Positions 31,537 to 39,953 of a stretch of 64,000 nt of DNA are shown piece after piece. The notes beneath the pieces are model-generated. The model ran no database searches, had not been told where the DNA came from, and saw only the letters and a program-made list of their open reading frames with translations. The stretch lies in the NCBI RefSeq assembly GCF_034808145.1, contig NZ_JAXHGM010000001.1, forward strand, positions 682,001 through 746,000, written 5' to 3'. Numbering within the stretch: position 1 is the stretch's first letter; each line of letters starts with the position of its first letter. This stretch comes from Halorubellus sp034808145 (GTDB lineage: Archaea > Halobacteriota > Halobacteria > Halobacteriales > Natrialbaceae). Both the position numbers and the translations under genes were made by a program.

Positions 31537-33311
31537 CCGCTGGCGCTGACTCGGGGGCGGTGCCGCGGGTCCTCGCTTCGCTCGCGGCGCTCGCGCCCCT
31601 CGACGTGGACGCGAGTCCGGAGCTCCGCGGTGCGCTCGCGACGCTCGACGTCCCCAGCGCGGGGGAGACGGTCGTTCGCGCGGGCTACGGGGCGGCCGCG
31701 GTCGCCGGCGCGCTCGTCGTCCTCGCGGGGTCGTTCGTCCGACTCCCGCCGCCGGTCGTCGTCCCGGTCGCGCTCGCGGCCGCGGTCGGCGTCGCGCACG
31801 GCGTCCACGAGCTCCCCGGCGTGCTCGCTGCGCTCCACCGGCGGCGCGCGCTCGGCCGCGCACCCGACCTCGTCGCCCGGCTCGCACTCCGACTGCACGT
31901 CGAGCCGGCGCTCGAACCCGCGGTCGCGTTCGCGGTCGACGCGAGCGACGACGCGCTCGCCGCGGCGCTGGCCGCGCGCTGCCGACGAACCGACCGACTC
32001 GACGACGCCCTGCTCGCGTTCGCCGACGCACACGCGGAGGACGCACCCGGCCTCCGGCGCGCCTGCCACCTGCTCGCGAGCGCCCCGGACGCGCCCGAGG
32101 GCGACCGCGGCCGGCGCGTCGACCGCGCGTTCCAGGCGGTGCTCGACGGGACGCGCGACCGCCTCCGGTCGTACACGACCGCGCTCTCCGGGCCCGTGAA
32201 CGCGCTGTACGCGTTCGGCGTCCTGCTCCCGCTCGCGCTCGTCGCCGTCCTCCCCGCCGCCGGGGCCGCCGGCCTCCCGGCGTCCCTCCCGGTCGTCGTC
32301 GCGGTCTACGACGTCTGCCTGCCGCTCGTCCTCCTGGGGGCGACCGCGTGGGTGCTCGCGAACCGCCCGGTCGCGTTCCCGCCGCCGCGCGTCGCCCGCG
32401 ACCACCCTGCAGTCCCGGCGCGACGCTGGCCCGCGCTCGCGACCGGCGCGCTCGCCGGTGCGACCGTCGGCGGCGGCGCGTTCGCGCTCGCGACGACGGG
32501 TGGCTTCGGCGTCCCCGTCCTCGCGGGCGTCGCCGCGCTCGTCCCACCGTGGCTCGCCGGCATCCTCGGCGTCGGGGTCGGCGTCGGGGTCGCTGCCGGG
32601 CGACTCACGGCGGCCGCGGCGTCGGTCCGCGCGAGCGCGCTCGCCGTCGAGGACGGCCTCGTGGACGCCGCGTACGCGGTCGGGAGACGGGTAGCGAACG
32701 GGGACGCGGTGGAGGACGCACTCGCCGCGGGCGCCGAGGTCGGCGGCGAGACCGGCGCGGTGTTCGAGACGGCGATCGGCGTCCGCGAGCGCCTCGGCGT
32801 CGGGCCGCGCGAGGCGTTCCTCGGCGAGCACGGCGCGCTCGCGACCGTCCCGAGTCAGCGCGCTCGCGCCGTCGTCGACCTCCTCTCGCTCGCCGCCGCG
32901 CAGGGCGCACCCGCGGGGGAGGCGGTCGTCGCGGTCGCGGACCACCTGGAGGACCTCGCCGCCGTCGAGCGCGCGTGCCGGGACGACCTCGCGGCGGTCA
33001 CGAGCACGCTCCGGTCCACGGGCCGGGTCTTCGGGCCGCTCGTCGGCGGGGCGACGGTCGCGCTCGCGGACGGCCTGGCGTCGCCGGACGCGCTCCTCGG
33101 CGACGCGCCGAGCACGGGCGTCGACCCGGGCGCGCTCGGCGTCGCCGTCGGCGCGTACGTCCTCGCGCTCGCCGGCATCCTCGCCGCGCTCGCGGTCGTC
33201 CTCGAAGCCGGCCCGGACCGCGTCGCCGTCGGCCGCGAGCTCGCGACCGCGCTCCCGACCGCCGCGACCGCGTTCACCGTCGGCGTCGTCGCGACTGGTG
33301 CACTCGTCTGA
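31533..33311 (+). CDS. Two-lobed membrane platform protein (TadB/TadC or PilC-like)
   Basis: This 592-residue protein contains two type II secretion F-like halves. The first has membrane helices near residues 45-90 and 210-275 around a soluble loop (LRLHVEPALEPAVAFAVDAS). The second repeats the plan after about residue 300, with EDGLVDAAYAVGRRVANGDA and ERLGVGPREAFLG, and ends in helices near 535-590. It should form the inner-membrane platform driven by the ATPase. The GTG at 31533 gives a four-base overlap and was preferred to a GTG at 31512. The 3' end is partly duplicated after the stop. Confidence 0.87.
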   Translation: MTAGADSGAVPRVLASLAALAPLDVDASPELRGALATLDVPSAGETVVRAGYGAAAVAGALVVLAGSFVRLPPPVVVPVALAAAVGVAHGVHELPGVLAALHRRRALGRAPDLVARLALRLHVEPALEPAVAFAVDASDDALAAALAARCRRTDRLDDALLAFADAHAEDAPGLRRACHLLASAPDAPEGDRGRRVDRAFQAVLDGTRDRLRSYTTALSGPVNALYAFGVLLPLALVAVLPAAGAAGLPASLPVVVAVYDVCLPLVLLGATAWVLANRPVAFPPPRVARDHPAVPARRWPALATGALAGATVGGGAFALATTGGFGVPVLAGVAALVPPWLAGILGVGVGVGVAAGRLTAAAASVRASALAVEDGLVDAAYAVGRRVANGDAVEDALAAGAEVGGETGAVFETAIGVRERLGVGPREAFLGEHGALATVPSQRARAVVDLLSLAAAQGAPAGEAVVAVADHLEDLAAVERACRDDLAAVTSTLRSTGRVFGPLVGGATVALADGLASPDALLGDAPSTGVDPGALGVAVGAYVLALAGILAALAVVLEAGPDRVAVGRELATALPTAATAFTVGVVATGALV

Positions 33312-33355
33312 AGGCGGTGCCGTCGCCACCGGCGCACTCGTCTGACGCGACCGCC
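33288..33355 (+). repeat. 34-bp duplication of the platform gene's 3' end
   Basis: GTCGCGACTGGTGCACTCGT plus TCTGA (33288-33311) recurs as GTCGCCACCGGCGCACTCGT plus TCTGA (33322-33345). The offset is 34 bases, so the copy includes the stop codon but is out of frame with the gene. Confidence 0.65.
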
Positions 33356-33413
33356 ACGGCGCAGCGGTCGACGCCGCCGTGGCTTCAAGTCGGATGGCGC
33401 GGCCACGGTCGGC

Positions 33414-33890
33414 ATGCTCGACGTAGCTCCCGGAGCGACGTACTGGTTCCTCGGGCTCGCGGCCGCGAGCCTCGTCGTCGTCGGCGTCGCGGCCGACCTG
33501 CCGACGCGCCCGCCGCCGGACGCGTCCGCGGCCGCGAACACGGTCGACGCGCTCGCCGCGAGCGACTACGCGGGGACCGCGACCCATCCCGTCGCCGCGA
33601 GTGCGGTGCGGGTAACCGCGCGGTCGTTGTCGCTCCGGTCCTCGGCCGGTGCTGCACACGCGACGTTCGCGTTCGGGCCCGTGACGCCGGCGCCGGCCGA
33701 GTCGGCGCTCGCCGCGGTCGCCCGCGGCGTCCCGCCCAGCGAGGCGTTCGACTCCCCGAGCGCGCTCGGGGACGCCGCCGCGGCCGCACGACGGGACGCT
33801 CGCGACGCCGGCTGGCGGCCGGCGGACGATTCGATGCGCGTCCGGCGCGTCAACTGGGGTGATGTGCGTGTCACGCTCGTCCTCGCCTGA
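33414..33890 (+). CDS. Anchored pilin-like protein 1 of the Tad-like operon (DUF7283-like)
   Basis: This 158-residue protein has one N-terminal membrane helix (YWFLGLAAASLVVVGVAADL) and an Ala-rich extracellular domain with short strands (AVRVTARSLSLRSSAG, HATFAFGPVTPAP). It ends WGDVRVTLVLA. No clear class III signal-peptide cleavage site (charged residues then Gly before the helix) is seen. Size and position fit TadE/TadF-type minor pilins. The assignment to the haloarchaeal DUF7283 type is by context. Its end overlaps the next gene by 29 bases. Confidence 0.72.
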   Translation: MLDVAPGATYWFLGLAAASLVVVGVAADLPTRPPPDASAAANTVDALAASDYAGTATHPVAASAVRVTARSLSLRSSAGAAHATFAFGPVTPAPAESALAAVARGVPPSEAFDSPSALGDAAAAARRDARDAGWRPADDSMRVRRVNWGDVRVTLVLA

Positions 33891-34296
33891 ACCCGCGGAC
33901 CGGACCCAGAGGTCTGCGGACGCTCGCGGGCAGACCGGGCCGCTGCCGGCGCTCGCGGCGACGGTCGTCGTCGGTGCGGCGCTGGCGCTGTACGCGAGCT
34001 CGCTCTACGGCGCGTTCCCCGACCCCGCGGACCCGCGCGTCGCGGAGCCGACGCTCCAGCGGACCGTGGACGCGCTCGCCACCGACGGCGTCGTCCGCCC
34101 GGACGACCTCGCGGACGCCCGGTCGACCGCGCCCGACGGCTACGAGGCGGCGTTCGTGCTCGCGACCAACGACGACCGCTGGCGGGTCGGCCCCGCGAGT
34201 CCACCGGACGCCGCGAGCGCGACGCGGCCCATCGCGGTTCGGGTCGCCCCCGGCGTCGTCGTCACCGGCCGTCTCCGCGTCGTCGTGTGGCGATGA
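33862..34296 (+). CDS. Anchored pilin-like protein 2 of the Tad-like operon (DUF7285-like)
   Basis: This 144-residue protein has a polar N-terminal 26 residues, then one membrane helix (ALAATVVVGAALALYASSLYG). A soluble domain follows (VDALATDGVVRPDDLADARS ... VAPGVVVTGRLRVVVWR). The start is uncertain: GTG 33859, ATG 33862 and GTG 33868 are all in frame. The stop overlaps the next ATG as ATGA. A minor-pilin or pseudopilin role is inferred from operon position only. Confidence 0.7.
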   Translation: MCVSRSSSPEPADRTQRSADARGQTGPLPALAATVVVGAALALYASSLYGAFPDPADPRVAEPTLQRTVDALATDGVVRPDDLADARSTAPDGYEAAFVLATNDDRWRVGPASPPDAASATRPIAVRVAPGVVVTGRLRVVVWR

Positions 34297-35198
34297 ACGC
34301 GCTCGCGTCCGGACCGCCCGCGGACCGCTCGCGGGCCGACCGCGCGTCGAGCACGACGCTCGACGTCGTCCTGTGCCTCCTGCTCCTCTCCGCCGCCGTC
34401 GGCGTCCTCGCGGCCGCGACGCCACCGCCGGACGGCCACGACCCGCGGACCGCGGACCGGGCGGCGGCGCTCCTCTCCACGACGACCGTAACGGTCGACG
34501 CCCCTGGCGGTGCTCGCGCCCACGGGACGCTCGCGGCGCTGCTCGCACGCGCTGCACTCGCCGGCTTCCACGTCGACGCCAGCGACCCTGGGGCCGACGC
34601 TGGCGACCTCCGAACCGACGGCAGCGAGCGGACCACACCAGCGGGCGCGTTCGAGCGGACAATCGGGACCCGGACCGAGCGCGCGCTCGCGAGCGTCGAC
34701 GCGTCCGTGAACGTCACGGCGTCGTACGCGCCGCTCCCGGGGAGCGACGCCGCGGGCGAGGCGACGGTCGGACCGGCGGTGCCGCGGGACGTGGACGTCT
34801 CGGTCGCTCGCGTCCGCGTGCCCGTCGGAACCGGCCCGAACCCGACCGAGCGTCGGCGCGCGGCGAACGACGACGGCGTCCGTGGGCTGGCGCGCACGAT
34901 CGCGGACGCGACGCTCGCGACGGTCCTGGCGCCCTCGCCGGCGCGCTGGACGCTCCGCGACCCCGCGATGCGACGAACGGTCGTCTCGCGGTACCGCGGC
35001 CTCGGCCGGGCACTGGACGTGGCGCCGGCGGGGGCGCTCGCCGGCGGTCGCGTCCAGCGGGCGAACGCGCTCCTCTCGCGCGCCCTCGCCGACCGGTACG
35101 TCGCCGTCGCTCGCGCGAGCTACGAGACGCCCGCGGACGCCGCCGACGCGGCCAGGCCGCGCGTCGTCGTCCTCACCGTCAGGACGTGGTCGCCGTGA
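34293..35198 (+). CDS. Anchored protein 3 of the Tad-like operon (DUF7284-like)
   Basis: This 301-residue protein has one membrane helix near residues 24-45 (LDVVLCLLLLSAAVGVLAAA) and a large external domain. An RTADRAAALLSTTTVTVDAP segment leads into strands and a helical C-terminal half (RANALLSRALADRYVAVARA), ending RPRVVVLTVRTWSP. It resembles TadG-like proteins in having a single N-terminal anchor. The ATG at 34293 makes a four-base overlap with the gene before it; the stop overlaps the GTG of the next gene. Confidence 0.72.
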   Translation: MNALASGPPADRSRADRASSTTLDVVLCLLLLSAAVGVLAAATPPPDGHDPRTADRAAALLSTTTVTVDAPGGARAHGTLAALLARAALAGFHVDASDPGADAGDLRTDGSERTTPAGAFERTIGTRTERALASVDASVNVTASYAPLPGSDAAGEATVGPAVPRDVDVSVARVRVPVGTGPNPTERRRAANDDGVRGLARTIADATLATVLAPSPARWTLRDPAMRRTVVSRYRGLGRALDVAPAGALAGGRVQRANALLSRALADRYVAVARASYETPADAADAARPRVVVLTVRTWSP

Positions 35199-38100
35199 GG
35201 CTCGCCGACGACGACCGCGCTCGCGTCCCGTTCGCGCTCGTCGGTGCGTTCCTGCTCGTCGCCGCCGCGGGCGTCGCCGCGACCGTCTCCCGACCGACGC
35301 CGGAACCGACGCGGCCCGACGCCGCGGTCGCGGCCGAGCGAGCGACGGCGAGTGCGCGAACCGCTGTCCGGACCGCGGTCTCGACGGCGCTCGCCCGCGG
35401 CGCCGCGAACCCCGTGGTCTCGCCGGCGGACACGCCGTACGGGCGCGTGCTGAACGAGAGCCGCCCGTACCGCGACGCGCTCCGCGTCCGGAGCTACGTC
35501 CGCGTCGAGCGCGCGCTCGCCGCGACGACCGTCCGCGTCGGCGACGCCACGGCGACGCTCTCGCTCCCGGACGTCGACGACCCGACAGACCTCCGGACGG
35601 GAATCCAGCGCGTGTCCCTCTCCGGGCGCGGGAACGCGACCGTCGCGGTCGCCGTCCGGAACGTCTCGCTCGTCGTCCGCGTCGACGGCCGCGTCGTCCG
35701 CCGCGAGAACCGGTCGTTCGCCGTGACGCTCGCGTCGCCCGCGCTCGCGCTCCACGACCGCGTCGAGACGTACGACGACCGGCTCTCCAGGGGCGCGGTC
35801 GACGGCCCCGGGTTCGGCCGGCAGTTCGCCGCACGACTCTACGGGCTCGCGTGGCTCCGCGGGAGCGCGCAGTACGCCGGCGGTCCGGTCGGGAACGTCC
35901 TCGCGACCCGGCACGTCGCGCTCGCCGCGAACGGCGCGGCGCTCGCCACCCAACGCGGGACGTTCGGGACGGCGGACGCGGCCGGCGTCCGCGCGTACCG
36001 GCGCGCCATCGCCCGCGTCGGCGTCCGCGACCTCACCCAGCGGTGGAAGCGCCCCGGCGCGAACGCCGACCGCTACCTCACCGCCGTCCTCGGGGACCAC
36101 CCCGGCGGTACCTTCGCGCACACCACGCCCGACGTCCCGGCGATACCCGACTCGGGCGTGGGGCCGGATAGCGCGCTCTCGGTCTCCGTGGACGCGACCG
36201 CGGACGACGCGTTCGCGGCGTTCCTCGCCGGCGACGACGGCCCGAGTCTCGACGCCGTGGTCGGCGCGAGCTACGACGCCGCGCTCCGGCCGGCGGTCAC
36301 CGCACGCCCCGTCGAGCGCGCACCGCCGCCGAACCCGCCCTCGCCCGGGAGGAACTGGACCGCCGCGTCGACGACCGCGGACCGCGACGTCGCGGTCGCG
36401 GACGGCCCCGGGCCCGTCCCGTCGCCGCGTGCCGACGAGACGCGCGTCCTCGCGGCGACCCGGTCGGCGACCGTCACGCGGACGGCGCGGACGAGGTGGA
36501 CGCGCGGGAACGAGACGACCGTGACGACCGACACCACGCGGGGACGGGTTCGCGTCGGCGTCGCCGTCCACGCCAGCCATCGCCCGAACGCGAGCGACCG
36601 CGTCGACAACCGCGAGGTCACCGGCGTCGTCCCGTCGGCGTTCCGCGAGCGGTCCGCGGTCGACCCGAACCTCGCGGACGTGGCGCGCGACGCCGACCGA
36701 GCGCTCGCCGTCCACGGCGGCGTCGACCGCGTCGCCGCCCGCGCAGCCGTCGGCGAGTTCCACGGCCGGACGATTCCGGCACGCGGCCGGACGACGAACC
36801 GGACGCGAGCGGTCGTCTACGACGCCGTCGCGACGCTCCGCGAGGACGTCCGGAACCTCTCCGTCACCGTCGAGCGCGAGAGCGCGCTCACCGGCGAGCC
36901 GGCGACCGCGGAACTTCTGGACGCCGTCCGTGACCGCCGCAGCGACCTCGCCCCTGCGCGAACCGAGTACGACTCCGTCGCGGCGCTCGCCACCGTCGCC
37001 GCCGAACGCGCGTACCTCGCTCGCGTCGAACGCCACCTCGAAGCCAGGGTGCGAGCCGACGAACGCGTCCTCTCCCGGGCCCGCCGCGCCGTCGACCGGA
37101 CGCTCGCGGACGTGACCGACCGCGGCGTCGGTGGCGTCGCCGCCGTCCAGCGCGCCATCGACGACACCGACGACGACCCGGCGCCCGCGACTGCCAACCA
37201 CCTCGTCGGCGACGTCGACCTCGCCGTGATGGGGTCACCGTCGTACCTGGTCGTGGACGGCGTCGACGCCGAGCGCGTCCCGTCGGTCGCGCGCGCCAGC
37301 GCCGTCCATCCGCTCGCGGCGCGGAACGTGAACGTCTTCACCGTCCCGTCCGGCGACGCCGCGTCGCGCGTCGTCGACGCGGTCGCCCCCGACGCCGGCG
37401 GCACGACGTTCCGCGCCGCCGTCCGGCAACTCGACCGCGCCCGCGACGTCCCCGAGCGCGACCGAACCGACGCGCTCGCCGAGCGCGAGAACCAGGTGCG
37501 GGACGCGGTCGCCGCGTCCGTCGCCACCACGCGACGCCGCGTCGCGTCGACGCTCGCCGAACGCACCCCGCTCGAACGGGACGTCGCCAGCGCCGCGGTC
37601 GCGGACGCGTTCGCGACGTACCCGTCGACGACCGCTCGCGGTCGCGCCATCGTGAACGGGAGCGCCACCGACGCCGTGGTCGCCGCGGTCGTCGAGCGCG
37701 CAGCCGACGCGTCCAGCACCGGCCCGGTCGACGCGCAGTTCCGGGACGCGACGCGGACGCACGTCGCGACGGCGCTCCGGCGGGCGCGCGCCAGCAGCAC
37801 CGTCCGACCCGCCGACGACGTCGTTGCGGGTCTCCGCTCGTACCTCGACGAACGCGCCGGTGGCGTCGCCGAGAACGCCACGAACGAGTTCGTCGGCGGT
37901 GCGCGGAACGCGACGAACGCGTCGTTCCTCGGCCTCCCGCTCGCGCCCGTCCCCGGGTACTGGTACGCGACCGCGAACGTCTGGGTCGTCGACGCGAACG
38001 CGACCTATCCGACGTTCGCCGTCCGCGCCCGCGACGGCCCCGCCGGTGGTACCGGGGAGACGACGTACGTCCGCGACGGCGCGGCCGTCGCCGTGGACGT

Positions 38101-38854
38101 CGACGGCGACGGCGTCGACGACCGACTCGGGTACGCCGACCGCGTCACCGCCCGCGCCACCGTCCCCGTCGCGGTCGTCGTCCCGCCCGGCCGCGGCGGC
38201 CTCGGCGACCGCAACCTCGTCGCGTTCGAGGACTCCCCCGGCTGGCCGAGTCCCGTTCCCGACACGCGACCCGGCGCGAGCGACGCGAGCACCGATCCCT
38301 CGGCCAACGCGACTGCGACCGCGTCCACCACCAGCAACGCGACCGCGAACGCGTCGACGGCCGTCCGCTGCGGTCGCGGCGAGTGTGATGGAGATTTGTA
38401 CCCGCGGTGGCAACGACCGTCCATGTTCCACGACCAACGTCACGACGTCGACGGGCTCTCCGTCGACGACCTCCGCGCGGAGTACGCACAGGACCTCGCC
38501 GCCGTCGTCGACGAGCACGGCGTCGACGCCGTCGTCGACGCCACCGACCTCGACCGCGACGCCGTCGAAGCCATCGCCGCCGCCGAGCTCCCAGCGGACC
38601 TCTCACTGCAGGACGCCGCCGCGGTGCTCTCCGTGCGCGACGGCGTCGCCGACCCCGACACCGTCGTCGAGATCGCGTGCGACCACCTCCTCCTCGGGAT
38701 GACCACGGGCGTGATGGACGTCGACGCCGTCGAGAGCGACCTCGCCATCGACCTCGACGCGAAGGAGGTCCAGCAGAAGATCGAGCGCCGCGCACCCATG
38801 ACCTTCGACGAGTACGTCCACGTCCAGCACGTCATCGCGAGCCGCCAGCGCTGA
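35195..38854 (+). CDS. Giant anchored surface protein (DUF7286-like) reading in frame into a DUF5791 gene
   Basis: The frame is 1219 codons long. A GTG start overlapping the previous stop is followed by a membrane helix (VPFALVGAFLLVAAAGVAAT) and about 1000 residues of external sequence rich in Ala, Arg, Asp and Asn-X-Thr/Ser sites (for example YGRVLNES, GRGNATVA, ENATNEF), consistent with N-glycosylation. A segment DVDGDGVDDR near residue 970 looks like a calcium-binding loop. The natural end should be near residue 1070 after the Thr/Asn-rich stretch, but no stop occurs before the DUF5791 sequence beginning at 38423. Either a true fusion or a lost stop; see the nested entry. Confidence 0.7.
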   Translation: MRLADDDRARVPFALVGAFLLVAAAGVAATVSRPTPEPTRPDAAVAAERATASARTAVRTAVSTALARGAANPVVSPADTPYGRVLNESRPYRDALRVRSYVRVERALAATTVRVGDATATLSLPDVDDPTDLRTGIQRVSLSGRGNATVAVAVRNVSLVVRVDGRVVRRENRSFAVTLASPALALHDRVETYDDRLSRGAVDGPGFGRQFAARLYGLAWLRGSAQYAGGPVGNVLATRHVALAANGAALATQRGTFGTADAAGVRAYRRAIARVGVRDLTQRWKRPGANADRYLTAVLGDHPGGTFAHTTPDVPAIPDSGVGPDSALSVSVDATADDAFAAFLAGDDGPSLDAVVGASYDAALRPAVTARPVERAPPPNPPSPGRNWTAASTTADRDVAVADGPGPVPSPRADETRVLAATRSATVTRTARTRWTRGNETTVTTDTTRGRVRVGVAVHASHRPNASDRVDNREVTGVVPSAFRERSAVDPNLADVARDADRALAVHGGVDRVAARAAVGEFHGRTIPARGRTTNRTRAVVYDAVATLREDVRNLSVTVERESALTGEPATAELLDAVRDRRSDLAPARTEYDSVAALATVAAERAYLARVERHLEARVRADERVLSRARRAVDRTLADVTDRGVGGVAAVQRAIDDTDDDPAPATANHLVGDVDLAVMGSPSYLVVDGVDAERVPSVARASAVHPLAARNVNVFTVPSGDAASRVVDAVAPDAGGTTFRAAVRQLDRARDVPERDRTDALAERENQVRDAVAASVATTRRRVASTLAERTPLERDVASAAVADAFATYPSTTARGRAIVNGSATDAVVAAVVERAADASSTGPVDAQFRDATRTHVATALRRARASSTVRPADDVVAGLRSYLDERAGGVAENATNEFVGGARNATNASFLGLPLAPVPGYWYATANVWVVDANATYPTFAVRARDGPAGGTGETTYVRDGAAVAVDVDGDGVDDRLGYADRVTARATVPVAVVVPPGRGGLGDRNLVAFEDSPGWPSPVPDTRPGASDASTDPSANATATASTTSNATANASTAVRCGRGECDGDLYPRWQRPSMFHDQRHDVDGLSVDDLRAEYAQDLAAVVDEHGVDAVVDATDLDRDAVEAIAAAELPADLSLQDAAAVLSVRDGVADPDTVVEIACDHLLLGMTTGVMDVDAVESDLAIDLDAKEVQQKIERRAPMTFDEYVHVQHVIASRQR
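38391..38400 (+). promoter_or_regulatory. Possible internal promoter before the DUF5791 part
   Basis: GAGATTTGTA lies 23-32 nt upstream of the ATG at 38423 and interrupts otherwise GC-rich coding sequence, as expected for a leaderless promoter of a separate DUF5791 gene. Confidence 0.45.
38423..38854 (+). CDS. DUF5791 family protein (nested in the longer frame)
   Basis: The 143 residues from this ATG are acidic and soluble. They match the haloarchaeal DUF5791 pattern: MFHDQRHDVDGLSVDDLRAE, VVDEHGVDAVVDATDLDRDA, SLQDAAAVLSV and KEVQQKIERRAPMTFDEYV. In character they differ entirely from the secreted domain upstream. A TATA-like element 27 nt before the ATG suggests independent expression even though the upstream frame runs into it without a stop. 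Function is unknown. Confidence 0.75.
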   Translation: MFHDQRHDVDGLSVDDLRAEYAQDLAAVVDEHGVDAVVDATDLDRDAVEAIAAAELPADLSLQDAAAVLSVRDGVADPDTVVEIACDHLLLGMTTGVMDVDAVESDLAIDLDAKEVQQKIERRAPMTFDEYVHVQHVIASRQR

Positions 38855-38948
38855 CGCGTCGCGCTCGGCTGTCACGAGAGGCCCTGACGGCGACGCCAGG
38901 CGCCGCGAGACGCGAGGGTTCAAGTTCGTGCTCGCCCGACCGTCGCGT

Positions 38949-39842
38949 ATGCGAGTGGTCGTCCTCGGCTGTGGGTACGTCGGTATCGAACTCGGCCGTC
39001 AGCTCGTCGACCGCGGACACGACGTCGTCGGCGTCCGACGGAGCGACTCGGGTCTCGACGCCATCGAAGGCGCGGGCTTCGACGGCGTCCGGGCGGACGT
39101 CACCGACGCGGAGTCGCTGGCGGCGCTCCCGGACGCGGACGCGCTCGTGTTCGCCGCGTCGTCGGGAGGGCGTGGGGCCGACGCAGCGCGCGACGTGTAC
39201 GTCGACGGCCTCCAGAGCGCGCTCGGCGAGTACGCGACGCGCGAGGACCCGCCGCGTCGCCTCGTCTACACGTCCAGTACGGGCGTGTTCGGCGACCACG
39301 GCGGCGACTGGGTGGACGAGTCGACGCCCATCGACCCGACGACCGCGAAGACCAGGGTGCTCGCGAGCGCCGAGGCCATCGCGCTCGCCGCCGACCGCCT
39401 CTACGGCATCGACGGCACCGTCGCGCGGTTCGCTGGCCTCTACGGCCCGGAGCGCTACCGGCTCGAACGGTACGTCGACGGCCCCGTCACGGAAGGCTAC
39501 CTGAACATGGTGCATCGCGACGACGCCGCCGGCGCCGTCCGGTTCCTCCTCGAGACCGACCGTGCCCGCGGCGACGTCGTCCACGTCGTCGACGACGAAC
39601 CCGTCTCGAAGTGGGCGTTCGCGGACTACCTCGCCGACGCCTGCGGCGAACCCTCGCCCGCGAAGCGGACCACGACCGAGCGCCTCGCCGACGGCGACCT
39701 CTCCGCCGCCGCGGAACGCCGCATCCGTGCCGAGAAGCGCGTCGACAACACGCGCCTCCGCGACCTCGGGTACGAGTTCCGGTACCCGACGTACCGCGAG
39801 GGGTACGACGCCGCCGTCGCGGACTACCGCGACGACGCCTGA
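38949..39842 (+). CDS. NAD-dependent epimerase/dehydratase (SDR, YeeZ-like)
   Basis: This 297-residue protein has an N-terminal GCGYVGIELGRQLVDRGHDV dinucleotide fold. YTSSTGVFGDHGGDWVDEST supplies the SDR catalytic Ser/Thr, while the usual YxxxK is altered (TKTRVLASAEAI-like region). VARFAGLYGPERYRLERY, NMVHRDDAAGAVRFLL and DDEPVSKWAFADYLA follow the YeeZ-type group, whose substrate is unknown. The missing classical Tyr-Lys pair makes dehydrogenase activity doubtful. It is a single gene with a TATA-like TTCAAG about 27 nt upstream. Confidence 0.85.
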   Translation: MRVVVLGCGYVGIELGRQLVDRGHDVVGVRRSDSGLDAIEGAGFDGVRADVTDAESLAALPDADALVFAASSGGRGADAARDVYVDGLQSALGEYATREDPPRRLVYTSSTGVFGDHGGDWVDESTPIDPTTAKTRVLASAEAIALAADRLYGIDGTVARFAGLYGPERYRLERYVDGPVTEGYLNMVHRDDAAGAVRFLLETDRARGDVVHVVDDEPVSKWAFADYLADACGEPSPAKRTTTERLADGDLSAAAERRIRAEKRVDNTRLRDLGYEFRYPTYREGYDAAVADYRDDA

Positions 39843-39953
39843 AGCGCCCGTCGACGTCGGAATAGGTGTCGTTCGAACGTCACGTCTACGTCGTCGACGA
39901 CGGATTCGCCCGATGGGGGAACCTTCTTTGCCTCCGGCCCTATGTGGTCGGGC

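Noticed and set aside
29407..32547. 1046-codon minus-strand frame under the secretion operon
   Set aside because: Arg/Pro-rich shadow of the ATPase and platform genes; those two have clear motifs on the plus strand.
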